Both the position numbers and the translations under genes were made by a program. From assembly GCF_010093535.1 (NCBI RefSeq), contig NW_022985171.1, positions 758,232 to 822,231 on the forward strand: a stretch of 64,000 bases of DNA. The letters are read 5' to 3'. Origin of the DNA: Lindgomyces ingoldianus (lineage: Eukaryota; Ascomycota; Dothideomycetes; Pleosporales; Lindgomycetaceae). The notes beneath the pieces were generated by a model. The model ran no database searches. It had not been told where the DNA came from and was given only the letters and a program-made list of their open reading frames with translations. Shown piece by piece: positions 23,910 to 35,874 of this stretch (position 1 is its first letter; each line of letters starts with the position of its first letter).

Positions 23910-26900
23910 ATAGTTGCAGAAGAATTCGCAAATAGCGCTGAAGTGGCGGGAGAACTGCAATGATGGCGAGATCCGGACCGCAATGTTCGACGGGCATTGT
24001 GTTTGTCAATAATTTCCTTAATATCAATTGTATAGAATTGCCAGCATCATGCAAGCTATTACTTCAGAAAAACACATGCGCAAATTTGCAATGTGTGCTC
24101 AAGATCGACTCAATCAATCTGCTACACTTAGACAAACCCCTTAGGTGGGCTATTCGATGATCCGTTCACGTTCCTTGTCGTCCCAGCACTCTGGTTCTAA
24201 TCCACCCGACCTTCATAATCCCTGCCCGATTCTTCAACTCTGGATTTCTGATACCGAGGTTTCTATTCTCTCCGTCCCACCTCAGCTAGACTTGGTATCG
24301 TGGCTTCTGAACCAAATAATCGTTCTATCAAATATTTCTGATCGTGTCAGGCCCGGCGGCTTTATTGCGGCGGGTTCTCGGTGTTTTTCTTGCTTTTGCC
24401 TCTTCGTTCCTCTGCCCCGGATTACTAGATTGGGAATTACATGCACACGCCAATGCACTGTCAGGCTTCTTTTTTGCACGGACGCCGTTAAAACGGCGAA
24501 GGCTGTCACTGACAGATCCACAGCCCTGGCGACGGGCGATTCCGAAGACTTCAAGGACCCTTGGAAAAAGTTCTCTGCAGTGCAGTGCAGTGCAGCGTCT
24601 CTCGATTAAGATTCAGGGTCGTCAATGACCCAAAACATATCCTTGACTAGTTCATTATTCCCCTGCGTTTATCGGAGGGATTCGGTAGATGGAGTTCCGG
24701 TCCCTTCCTTCATAAGCCAAACTCACCTCACCTCAAGAACAACAAATGTCACTCAAGCAGCCCAATTCTTCGTTGCTAGCGTGAATCCCCGAGTTCACAC
24801 GCTTGCGGAGGGGCCTCATGCCGCTTTCTTCCCCGCAACCAACCAGATCCACATGTGGCGGACCGATGAAGAAAGGATGACCTGGCTTTTATACCGCGAT
24901 TTATGAAACGTGAAGAAAGCCTTGCAATCTTATTTCAACCTCTTGTGATGCGGATAAAACTTCTCTGCTCCTCTGAGAGGCTGCGATGAGCAACTCGGAA
25001 GATATCGTGAGACTTCTGGTGTTTTGGGAGCGTGGTGGTTAGGGTTTAGGTAAGGCCTTCTAGGTTCATGAGATGGATGTTAGGTTGGGCGTGTAGATTT
25101 TGTTGGGCAGGCCGGGAGGAAAATACGGTAGTTTCAGCGGGCTTAGATGAGGTGCCTGATTTTGGAGGTCCTTTTGCGGTGCAACTTTCCCGACCTTGGG
25201 CGAGTCCATTCCGTCCGCCATGCCAGAGATTGCGGCTATGTTGCTCTCGATGATACACTACCTACCTCAATAGCACATGTGAGACTCTGATAGAGACCCA
25301 ATCAAATGTAAAACAACTGCCAAAAGCTCTAGCTTTCTCTTCAGGCAATCCAAAAAAAAAAAGATTTCGCCTTACCCCCTCCTCCCCTCAACAAAAAAAT
25401 TCGGCAAAAAAGGAAAACTTCGATGAAGAGAATAGTGGGCATTCTAACTATTGGTAGGGTTTTGAAAACAGTTTTTGTATATCAAGGGCGATTTTGTCTT
25501 TGCGCCAGACTCGGAAGAGTCGCCTCTTTTGCAACAGTCCAGTGGTTGGAGGACTAATACCGCTAGACCATCGCAAGACCAACACACTTGAGAGGACCAG
25601 TTCTCATCTTATTGACAGGCATTTTGGGGCTTTGGGGTTTATCTAGCGAAGGATGAGAAAGTCAGATCTTGAGGGTGGGGAGGTGATGAAAGAGTGATTT
25701 TACCTTATGAAACAACACTGCGAGAATGAACACCGCTTCGACGAGCATGCACTTAAGTGTGGATGATGCACGATCACTCTATCTGCTCTGCAACTCAGTA
25801 CCAGCCCTTTCGTTTATCTCCATAACTCTCCCATTTTACTCCCATTGCCGGGCTTTTCTGCTTTTCTGTAAATGCACACTTGCAAAATAGCAAAGCAAAA
25901 CATCCAAAATCTAACGAAAGGAAAGCAAAGCAAAGCAGGATAAAGCAAGGCAAGAGAGCACCGATTCGCAGATGCGAGCTCTCTGAACAGTGTTAGTCTT
26001 CCACCGAAAAAAGCCCATAATCTCCACATGAAAATTGATTCCTTCAGACAGGCGTCAGAATAAACGAAGCATTCGTTTTCCAGTATTCTCTTTCGCCGTC
26101 TGTCCGTCAATTACTTTAGGCTCTCTCGAACCCAAAGCTTGGTTACATTGAAGTTCAAAACGTAAAGTGAGAATAAATTCCTCGACCCGAGCGCAACGCC
26201 ACCATAGCCGGCTTAATGGGCCGACAGATGGGCTTGAACACATAGAGATGGGATGCTTGTATTGCGTTGTACTTAGGTATTGCGTGCAGTGCAAGCATAA
26301 CTTTAACCGCTTCCCGCCGGCACTCCTGGAGAACAATCGTATTTGACCCGGGACTCTGGTGTACATGTACACGCCATAGAGGGCATCATACGAACCGTTT
26401 TAATAGCCTCCGAACTCAGATAAAATGAAAATCGCTAGCTAACTAGGAATACGCATATACGCCGAGAGATCCGCCGAAAGAATTTGGAAACGTGGAATAG
26501 ATGCCAGCTTCCATATTAGGCAAGCGCGACCCGAAGGAGTAGATGTCGTCGGAATTCATCCAGTTTGAGGTGAAAGGTCTCAATGTAAAAGTATAGAGAA
26601 TTCAATCATGCTTGTTTGTGTAACGCTGTAATAGGGAGGACGGTTGTAAATCAACAAATTAGATACGACGTGATACCTCGCACACTTTCGCCCACCACCT
26701 CAATATGACAGCACGGATATTTTGCAAAACCTTCGAGACTAGAAATATCTCAAATTAAAACCCTGTCATTGCTCGAATGAGAGCGGCTACATCTGCTATG
26801 ATGCCTCGGTAGCCTTCAATCAATCCTCTCATCCGTCCCAGCATGGATAAAGTAAGACATACGGTGGCAAAGCACAGATATCTCACGAAACCTTCTCCAT

Positions 26901-28068
26901 CAGATATTTCGCCGTCGCCTCGGCGTATGAAAGCATCTACACAGTTAATCACGAACCCAACAGCACCCTGTCAGCTCCGTATTCGTATCTACCTGGGTTC
27001 TCGATTGGGATCCGTGAAGAGCTATTCCAGTGAAAGCTATCCCAAATGATCCAAACATTGGGAAGTGCATGCATCAGTTACGATCTGACGCTTTCATTCC
27101 CTGTTCTGTATCCACTGCAGTTCTACAATCATCCCTCTCCCCCTTGATGGGTTTCGTCCACCCGTCTACCCGCTGCTGCTCCTCTACCTCCTCCCCCCTC
27201 TCCCTTTCACCTTCTCTACTAGTTTTCATCGCCTTGGCCGCCGCACTTGTTCTTTTGGATCTTCTTCCAGAGTTCCGTAAGCAGTCAGCTTCAGTTGTTA
27301 CTTGATCAAATTCTAAGCTTGTCTGTCGTCTTCTGTGCAGCGAGATCAGTCTGCTAAGAGCGTTGAGCTTGACTCTGAACTGGGCCATGTACAACCTGTC
27401 CAGGCCCGGTATCCAGCGTATCCCAGCAACAAGAAATTGACTAAGAGCTTTTAGAGAAAGAGGAAGTAGCGCTTTCGAGTTGCTTGAAAAATTGGATTGG
27501 GTGTAGGCTGGGGCAGTCTGAGGTTAGAATGAAGGTAGAGTGAAGGTAATGAATAGAAAGTCGACATTTCGATATGAAAATTTGACAAAGGGCTCAGAGT
27601 AAGCAAATTCAGAGAAAAGATCGGATCTTAGGTAGTTGGATTATAATACCTCTTTTCGAAAACCTAATTTATGTTAGAAATCAATAACCCGTCACAACCT
27701 AAGGTTCTCCTCTACCCTCCCCTCCCCACTCCGCCAAACCCTGCCTTCCGATAAATATACCCGTCGACATCTCGAGATCCACCGGCTACCCCGCACAGTT
27801 GGACGTAGATATGGATGAGAGTTCGGAATTGGTTTGGCAATGTTGGAGGAGCTTGATGTTTGTTGTTCAGTATGCGGTACTACTCGTATGCATACCTTTG
27901 GTTGTTCAACTAAACTCTACTTCAACATCCATATTACCCACACCTTCCTTTCCTCAATAGTCTAGCTACCACAAGGAAACAATGAGTTCTCAGGGTATAA
28001 TGCAAACAATCAATCTCAGCCACAAGGACCCCTTCCTGCCCCCCCTTCGCACTACCCTACCCTACCCC
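23910..28068. other. Largest gene-free stretch, 4.2 kb
   Basis: I see no supported protein gene. It has a TGCAG array at 24576-24595, an A-run at about 25350-25363, and purine-rich AAAGCAAAGC stretches near 25916-25950. A tRNA-like A-box occurs near 25559-25570 on the minus strand, but the rest does not fold as a tRNA. Frames near 24145-24628, 26055-26372 and 27030-27394 overlap each other on both strands and lack domains. It could hide long noncoding RNA or a decayed element. Confidence 0.45.
24576..24595. repeat. Pentanucleotide tandem repeat (TGCAG)4
   Basis: Four perfect copies of TGCAG in a row, in a gene-free stretch. Simple-sequence repeat. Confidence 0.85.
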
Positions 28069-30604
28069 TCAACTAAAATGATCTCCATGATCACTCTCCC
28101 CAATCCTCCTTCCCAGCTGCCTCCCCATTCTCAATTTCCACCGTTTTTTCCTCTCCTTCTCTTCCCGTTCACCCTCCTCCCTGATCCTCTTCTTCCGCTC
28201 ATACACCGCTCTTACCGTCCTCTTCGTTCTCTCCTTACCCTCTGAGAAATTCGTTCTCGCAAGCTCAACAACCGCGTCGATTTGCTCGGGCGTATAAACG
28301 AAATTCCACGTCGACATGAAGTCAGACGTCTTTGGGTCAACGCCATCAACTTTTGGGTTAGCTAGGAACGGGAAATATATGACCGTGATACCAGCGTCCG
28401 GCTTCATGAGCTCCCAGTCCTCCTCCACGATTTTAGATTCAGGGGGTTCATCTTCGCTTGTGCGTTCTTCAGTGCTACCGACCCAGATATTGCAGTATCC
28501 CAAATCCTTACTTTTACCATCCAGTTGTTCTTTCCTAGCGGCGTCTTTGTCTTTCGCTTCCTGCATTTTCTTCTGCGCTTGTACTTCCGTGTCCGCTTGA
28601 GCATTGTCGAGATCGTGCTGGATCTCCTCCAGAGTTTCATTAGCGGGAGGCCAACCCGCGCCAACGGGCCATCCTTTGATACCGCGTTGTCGCGCATAGC
28701 CGTCCGCAATTTTGAGCCAGTTGTCTGTTTTGACATCGGCGCTTGCGTCGAATGCGATGAGTATATCAACGTTACGGCCCGGGCGGAGGAGCGGGTAGAT
28801 AGGGAGGTTGTTGCTCATACCTGCGTCCATCAATTGCAGATTCTGGGCCTTTAGGATACTTTCTGGACAGGTTGGGGCTAGGAATGGTCGCATGCCGAGG
28901 GCGAAGTTGGGGATGGCGGCGGGATCAATAGGATGGAGTTTTATGAGGTCATCGTTCCGTTCGGAGATCATTTCGTCGAGGCCGCCGAATCCTGTAAGGC
29001 CTTTGACTGCGGGACGGATTTCTCTATAGTAGTGTGAGAGAGTGGCGCAGAAGGCGCTGCCCCATATGCCCATGAGGAGGGGGACGCGAACTTCGGGGAG
29101 GGCGAGCCCGTTGTCTCGCCATACGGTTCTGCCGTTCTCAAATTTGCGCCCGATGGCCCAGGTTGGGATGCCGGCTTCGAGCTCTTCGCACCAGAACTCG
29201 TAGGGTGTGAACCTGCCAACATTAAAAAAAAAGCTTTGGTAATGTGTGCAGCATGCGGACTTACTCGAACCACTGGAACCACGATTCTTTTCTTGCCTTT
29301 GCTTCTGCGGCGGCGGGATCCTTCATATCTAACTGCTCCGAGAGGGGAATCTCATGGCGGACCGCAGTATAGATTGGAAGAGGGTGGGACCCATCGTCCG
29401 TATATCGTCGCTGGTTGGAGACCTTGAAGTCATACTCGTCGACGGAGAGCTCGCCTTTGGGGACAAGTAGTCGAGCTGCAAGAAGCAGGCCATAGATGTC
29501 GACGATACCGAAATCCGCGTCGGGAGTCCCCTTGGCCTTCTCCACAAATCCACTTAACAGATATTTGTTAGTGGGCGCACTAGCGAGAAGATCGAGTGCA
29601 TCCGGAGGGAATGCAATGTGGACTCCCAGTCTGTTCTTTAAGTGCCTAATGAGGCGGGCATGGCTCCGGCCGGTCATGGACGAATAGTAGAGCGTTTGAA
29701 GCCAGCAGCTGCCACTAACACCGGCGGTATATGTTACACAGTCGAAAAGCCCAGCTTCGTGTGCTGAGAGATACGACGACGTGCCAGCGACAAGGGCTCG
29801 CAGTCCCCCTCCCGAGCCGCACATTGCAATGACGGGAACATCGTCTGAATGGATTTTGTCCTCCGGAAGGTCGAGATATTTTGCTAGAGCTCTCCTTGTG
29901 AACAGCTGTCTCTTCCATAGGAACTCCTTCTCCTCGTCACAGAGCTCGCTGGATACGCGGACAGACGCATCCCAGATGATCTCGGGATTGACCTCCGGGT
30001 CATTGGCCTCGAACCAAATTTCTTCCGCCAGCGATCCTGGTGCCATTGACAGCTCATTTTGAAGCTTGGCCATAAAACCTGGCAGAATCTTGACCCAGTC
30101 CGGTATCACGTAGTCGGCGATCTTGTCTCCCACCGACGAGACTGACTTTGATGCGTTAGCGACTTTGCTCGTGATGCCCCGCCACGTCGAGGCTTGTTCT
30201 CCGGCCTGCGATTGCTCGTCGCTGTAGCCTGGCACGACGCGGGATTGAGGAGGCGGCTTCTGGTTTATGCCGCTGCTGTGGTCTTCTGTTGTTGTCTTCG
30301 GCCCGGTGGAGGCATCCCGTCTTTGTTCGGGCTGCAGCATCGCCGGAGCTGCGGCTGCGAGGAGGAATGGAGGGGCATATCGAAGATTCGCACTGCGGCT
30401 GCAGAAGAACCTCGTTCTTGTGGAGAACCTGTTCAATAAATCAATAACTCCAATTCGGCTCTGGCACGGCTCTAAAGCTGACGTCCGACGTGACCCTCGC
30501 AGCATTGGCTGCCCAAACCGCTTCCTCAGCGCAACCACACGCGACAACATCGGAAGTGAAGGAAAAGAGCGAGACAAAAGGTTTCTGGAAGGAGCAGGCA
30601 CCAA
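28069..30604 (-). CDS. Cytosolic-type phospholipase A2 (cPLA2 catalytic domain) with probable mitochondrial presequence
   Basis: It hydrolyses the sn-2 acyl bond of phospholipids. Two exons, 29265-30604 and 28069-29212, join as GA|G and give 827 residues. The catalytic pieces of the PLA2c fold are all present: the oxyanion-hole loop VIAMCGSGGGLRAL at about 258-270, the nucleophile elbow TAGVSGSCW with Ser297, and the dyad Asp in LQLMDAGMSNNLP (Asp576). The first 60 residues are rich in Arg, Ser and Leu with no acidic residues before about Glu45, and read as an amphipathic mitochondrial targeting signal. This agrees with reported mitochondrial fungal cPLA2-like enzymes and is an inference. A charged coiled region at about 690-720 and a Lys/Arg/Glu-rich end lie after the core. 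No secretion signal or GPI site is seen, which separates it from fungal Plb lysophospholipases. The catalytic set is intact. Confidence 0.9.
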
Positions 30605-32779
30605 GAGGTGCCCAATTGGGCTTATGGTGAAGGGCTCAGCATGGCAATCTGGATGTAGCCGTTAAGTTCCGCATCGCCACGATTCAGGTTTACATCGGGT
30701 TGACGTCCCACCACCGTCATTGCCAAGACCCCTAACCTCAACACACCAAGGATGGCAGTGTGAGCTGGGAGGGAAGGTCCTGTTGATTTTGTCGTCAAAG
30801 AGTTGTATACAGCAGCGGGACAAACGGACAGCTTTGAATACGCTCCAGGGTTTATTCCAAGCTCAACCACGGCAGGAGCGATCGCCGTCCCAAACTAGCT
30901 TGGACCCTTTGCCTTCGTTAACTTCAACTCTCCGCCCATCGTTTCGAGTCCTGAATTCTACCAAGTCACCCACTTGTAGTATACTGTTGACTTGACGCAG
31001 ATACAAGAGCAAGTTTCACAACCGCAAGAAAGCGACGAGTCTAGCATGTAGAACATTGGGGTATTGTGCTTATTCCTTTAGCCGCTGGATCCTGTTCTAC
31101 TTTTGGTTGTGGGACAGGTATAGTTGACGAACCCCTTCTGAATGGCCAGACGAGAATCTGCCAGACTTTTAGAGGTGAGGCGATCATATTAACTCGCACA
31201 TAGTCACTAGCGTACACAATCTGATTGGGTTAGAATACCATGCTAGCCCTGCCTTCGTACCAAACTTATAAGATCCCAAGAGACGCAAGGCATATTCATT
31301 TGAAGAACGAGCAACGAATATGCTAAGTGACCTACATCGATTCCTTTCATTATCATCCTCTGCTCTATATGCTCGTAGCCCTACGCCTCTGATCTGACTT
31401 GAAGCGAAACTGTTTCACAAGATTCTTCCTGAATGTTGAGTGGCTGTTGCGTACCAGATAAATACTAAGTGTCCATCTTCGAAGCCCTAAACTTCAGCAG
31501 CGTCAGTTTTCTTCCATCTGAGACGTCATGGACGTTACAATATGAGACCGCCCACCGTCAAAGAATCCGCTTCTCATCCACTGGCGAGAGCGTCTCTTTA
31601 GATCGACCTAGGCTATGGCGGCTTTCGCTTTAGCGGCTTTCGCTCTAGCGACTTTCGCTTTCTTTGTTGTCAGTCTTGCCTGCTCCATTTGGGCCACCGT
31701 TAGATTTCCTGTGGATGGCTAAATCGGCACTGCATTTGAAGGTGACTGCAAGTTGCCGCTCGCGCTGCTTCATGGCTCCATACTGGCATAAATGTTACAA
31801 GCTCCACCCTGCTTAGCGGGGTAGAGTTACTGCATGCAGCATCTGACGGACTTGACTAGAGCACACGCTAACAAAACTCATGTCGGCATGGACAGTAGTA
31901 GGGCTGCGATCAGTATGGCTTGTCGTCCGCTAAAGCACGGTGGAGATGGTGTTTGGGTTTCTCAAGCGGGAGCTGTTGTGGGTGAAGACGGAGGAGAGGT
32001 CAAAGAGGCTCAAAGAAATGTGTTTGGTCATTGTTTTATCATACTTGCAAGCTGGAGGGCTCTACGATGGGCTGCCCAATCAACCTTCGGCTTGGCGTCT
32101 CATCATCCTATGTAATTCATATAGCTCTTTGAACACTCAGTCCAAATTAAATCACCTCTCTCATAGCTCGTGTCCATTGCAAGGCCCCACTACTCGAGAG
32201 GCAAGGCCACCATGGAAGGGAATTGGTATGCTTGAAGGTTGCTTGTTAGTGATGATTTGAAATGGGAACCTGCATAACCTTTAATTTCGATATGAAACTA
32301 AATAGAGGTTAACGTAACAACTGGACATGAAGCCCAGGGAAAAGTCGAGCATTTAATAGGGACCGGTACCGGATCATCTATTTTCCGAGCTGGGAGAGTG
32401 AATTCCTCCCGCATGTGAACAAAAATACAATAATGGCTAAAAATAAGTGGCGTGTCAATGCTCATACGCGGTCTTTATGCTTTATCTCAGATGTTTCATG
32501 GGAATTGGGCGTGTCCGACTTGAAGAAACAAAAGACTCCGTTAGCGCGACCCCTGTTCCGTCATCGCCATCCCGCTATGAACTCCGCAAGCTGGACCAAC
32601 GGCCCACTCTCCACACCTACCACCATCTCTCGTACATAAAATGCGGCGGACATACCGGATGCACCGTTGATAGCTTTGACTATCTTCTTATGGTGTATTA
32701 GTACCCCAGCTTGATTTCTCCTTCCGCAACAACCCAGTGCCACGTGTTGGAGCTCCCCCAAGCCCGCCCGGCAGGCACC
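30605..32779. other. Divergent upstream region, 2.2 kb
   Basis: It lies between the phospholipase (minus) and Exo70 (plus). It holds a 15-bp tandem repeat at 31618-31662 but no supported gene. Two overlapping plus-strand frames near 31834-32260 carry no recognised domain. Confidence 0.4.
31618..31662. repeat. 15-bp tandem repeat, three copies
   Basis: Three successive units follow GCGRCTTTCGCTYTM with one or two differences per copy. On the opposite strand they read as GCGAAAG cores spaced at 15 bp. They could be a slipped minisatellite or clustered binding sites; the sequence cannot decide. Confidence 0.8.
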
Positions 32780-34836
32780 ATGGTTGCTCCACGTCGAGGC
32801 GTCTTCACGGAGGAGGCCGCCGAGGTGGAGGTGCTGTCCGCCAATATGGACAAGATGAAGAGCTTGACCAAGAAAATCCAGGGCTCGCTGAACAGGCTGG
32901 AAACGAGCGGCAAGACGGTGCAGGACGCCATTGGACCCATCTACGGCAATACGCAGAAACTCCAGGTCGCAAATTCGAGTATGTGTGCGTGCGGGGCAGG
33001 CAAGAGGCTGGGCTGACTGGAAGACTAGATATCGATAGGATTATGGATGCTATTGAGCGGATTCGGGCGCCTCTGGATCAGACTAACCGCGAAGAGCGCA
33101 TCATTCGAGCTGGGTGCGTCTGAGTTGCATGCCACCAGCTGTACGGACACATACTGACAACGTCTTAGCCCTAAGAAGGTCGATCTCCGCGACTACATAG
33201 CCTCCCTCGACCGCACCACTTCCGCCCTCAAAGATCTCAAGCGTTCCAATCTGCGATCCAACCAGCAAGCCGTCAGCGAACTGGGTGCACTGCTTAAGCT
33301 TGGAACGAAGCAGCTAGAGGATGTGTTTCGGGAAATACTCCGGGAGGGAGCTAGACAGACGGTCGAGCCTCTGGAATACGTTGCGAAGAGTGCGTAGCAT
33401 GCTGCACTTGTTCGGCAGCGAGGAACTAACATATGGCAGATAATCCTTTCCCTCTTATCGCACAGGACAAACTATCAACACTACGCGTCATCAACACACA
33501 TGTCGCGAATTCCTTCGCACAGATATCCCAAACGGACGTCCGCGAAACTCCCACCCAAAAGTCCTACGCCGAGATTCGAGGAGACTATCTCCGGAATTCG
33601 TTGAGCAACCTCGCGGCCGCGACGGTTAATACCGCCAGAAAGATCACTGCGGATGCGATTTACAAGCCAGGGACAAATGGCATTGCGACATATGCTCAAG
33701 GCATGGAAGGGCTGTTCCTGGCAGAGTATGAGAATATCTGTCCCATCTTTGCACGAGACGAGTGGGGCCCTGTCTGTACGGCTACCTGCCAGAGCGCGCT
33801 GGGCGAGTTCAACAAGACATTGCGAGAGCTGAACGGTCATATCCAGAGGAATCTGATGACCGACTGCTTCCTAGGATATGAGATCATAGGCATCGTTTCG
33901 AATTTGTCGATCACGCTAGAAACGAAGACTGGCGAGCTCAAACGCCCCATATCTGATACTCTGAAACCGATCCGAGAAACTTCGAAAGCTTCGCTTGGGA
34001 AGCTGCTGGAGGACACGAGGACTCGGATACAGACCCTGGTCGCATTGCCAATGGATGGGGCAGCGGTGCCGACCACAACAGATGTCATGGTTCGGTTGCA
34101 GACTATGACGAACTACCTTCCTCCGCTATCCTCGGTCATGACTTCTCTCGGCGATGGTGGGTGGTCTGCGGGCTCTACCAACTCGTCTTCTACATCGCTG
34201 CCTACACTGAAGTCCTTCGATGTCGGAGCAGACGGAAAGCAACTCTTTGCGCACTACGCCTCTGACACGATCGATACCCTACTTTCGAATCTAGAAAACA
34301 AAGCGCGAACCCTGCTGAAGGGAAAGAGCCTGCACGGCGTGTTCATTGCGAACAATGTCGCCATCATTGACAGGATGATTCGACAATCCGAACTGCAGCC
34401 GCTCATGGGCAGCTACTCTAGCAAGCTCGATAGCTGGCGGAAGAAGGGAACTGCCATGTACCTGGAGGCATGGCGCGAGCCCTCTGCACATCTCCTCGAC
34501 GTCCAATACACTAACCGTAGCGGACGACCACATTCGGGCGGTGCGGGCTCGGCCGACTCAGCCGTCATCGTTAAAGGCCTTAGCTCCAAGGACAAAGACG
34601 CCATCAAAGAGAAGTTCAAAAACTTCAACGCGAGCTTCGAGGAACTCGTGTCGCGCCACAAATCTTACAAAATGGAGCGTGAGGTTCGCCAACAGCTGGC
34701 GCGAGAAGTGCAGACCATCATCGAGCCCTTGTACGGCCGATTCTGGGACCGCTACCACGAGATTGACAAAGGGAAGGGGAAATATGTCAAGTTTGACAAG
34801 AGCCAATTGGGAGCGGCGCTGGCGAGCCTGGCATAA
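32780..34836 (+). CDS. exo70: Exocyst complex subunit Exo70
   Basis: The exocyst subunit that binds PI(4,5)P2 and Rho/Cdc42 GTPases and places vesicle tethering at the growing tip. Four exons (32780-32978, 33029-33113, 33169-33389, 33440-34836) join in phase to 633 residues, typical for fungal Exo70. The start in CACCATGG context gives [18 protein letters not shown]. The N-terminal coiled coil (20-120) has [20 protein letters not shown] and [15 protein letters not shown]. The C-terminal Exo70 domain has [38 protein letters not shown], and the basic end: [20 protein letters not shown], then [20 protein letters not shown] and [12 protein letters not shown]. That last stretch corresponds to the lipid-binding, conserved terminus. 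It is followed about 1 kb downstream by a septin gene on the same strand. Identity is firm. Confidence 0.94.
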
Positions 34837-35874
34837 TCTGGTGCATGTGGTGTTGAAGTCTTGTTGCAAAATACCCTTTTGGCTTATTCCACTTCAGGCG
34901 CGATTGGGACGGTTCATGGGGAATATGCGGTGTGATTGGATAAGACCGGTATCAGGTGCATGCCTAGTGCAAACACACCTATCTTTTTTATGGGTGCTTG
35001 GCGTCGGTGTTCGTGCGGTGTTGATGGCGGGTCCTGTGGTGCCACGACGCAGCAGAAGCAGTCACGGATATAGTGACCGATATAGCGAACGATATAGCGG
35101 TGATGGTGGTGGTGGTTGTGGTGGTGGAGGAGGTAGTAATTGTAATTGAGCAACGTGCCTCGGCGAATGTGCATGATGAGGATGAGCAGCACAGGCTTCC
35201 AGGTCCCGGCTACAGTGAAATTAGTCTTGGAATTAGGACAAGATCGTGCACGTGACACTTACCGCTTCGAGGTTGCTACGCGACTGCAGCTTTGCACCTG
35301 CAGACACAGCGAACGGCGCACACCAGAGCTCCTCCTGGCTTCCACCACGCAGTCAATTGCGCGCTGCATTCACCAAACACCTTCTTCTGTTTATTCCGGT
35401 TCACCAACTGACGCCATCTGCACCATTCTCGCCGTAGGTTGAGTCGCGGAGAATTTGCCCAAGCGCCTCGTCTCCAACGTTGTTCCTCATCCCTGCGCGG
35501 ACCCCTTTCCTCCTGCGACTTTCCAAGCGCACCACGCCTTCTCTTGCCAACGTCGCAACCTCCACCCACAACACGACATCCTCGTCCGCCGCAGAGCCCC
35601 AACACCTTCTATCCATTGCTTGAGTGCATCCATCACTCACAGCAGCATCCCTAGACTGACTGGTACGCTGCCTTCCCTGACCCCCCCGTTTCACCTCGCC
35701 TCACCAGCTTTTGGCCTGTGTCGCAATCCCCCTCCCTCCCTCCAAATTCTCTCTGGCATCAAACCACCCATTCGCTCATCGTGCATCCGGGCTCTCGCTG
35801 ACTTGTTTGTTGCTCTCGCGTAGGAGTCTCTCTCTTGACGGCTTTCCCTCTGCGTCTGCGGTCCTCCACACGCC
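34837..35874. other. Spacer between exo70 and the septin gene
   Basis: It contains the exo70 3' UTR, a 12-bp tandem repeat (35065-35100), a GGT-rich run after it, and the pyrimidine-rich septin leader from about 35450. A 71-codon frame at 35439 could be an upstream ORF or chance. Confidence 0.4.
35065..35100. repeat. 12-bp tandem repeat, three copies (CGATATAGCGA-like)
   Basis: Three units, CGGATATAGTGA, CCGATATAGCGA and ACGATATAGCGG, share the core GATATAG. They sit directly before a GGTGGT-rich stretch, downstream of exo70. Likely a minisatellite. Confidence 0.8.

Noticed and set aside
25496..25582. tRNA-like element on the minus strand with a perfect A-box (TGGTCTAGCGG) and a part-paired acceptor
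   Set aside because: The B-box and the T-arm do not fit (a 4-base loop in place of 7), and the anticodon loop is 10 bases. It does not fold as a tRNA; at most it is a decayed one.
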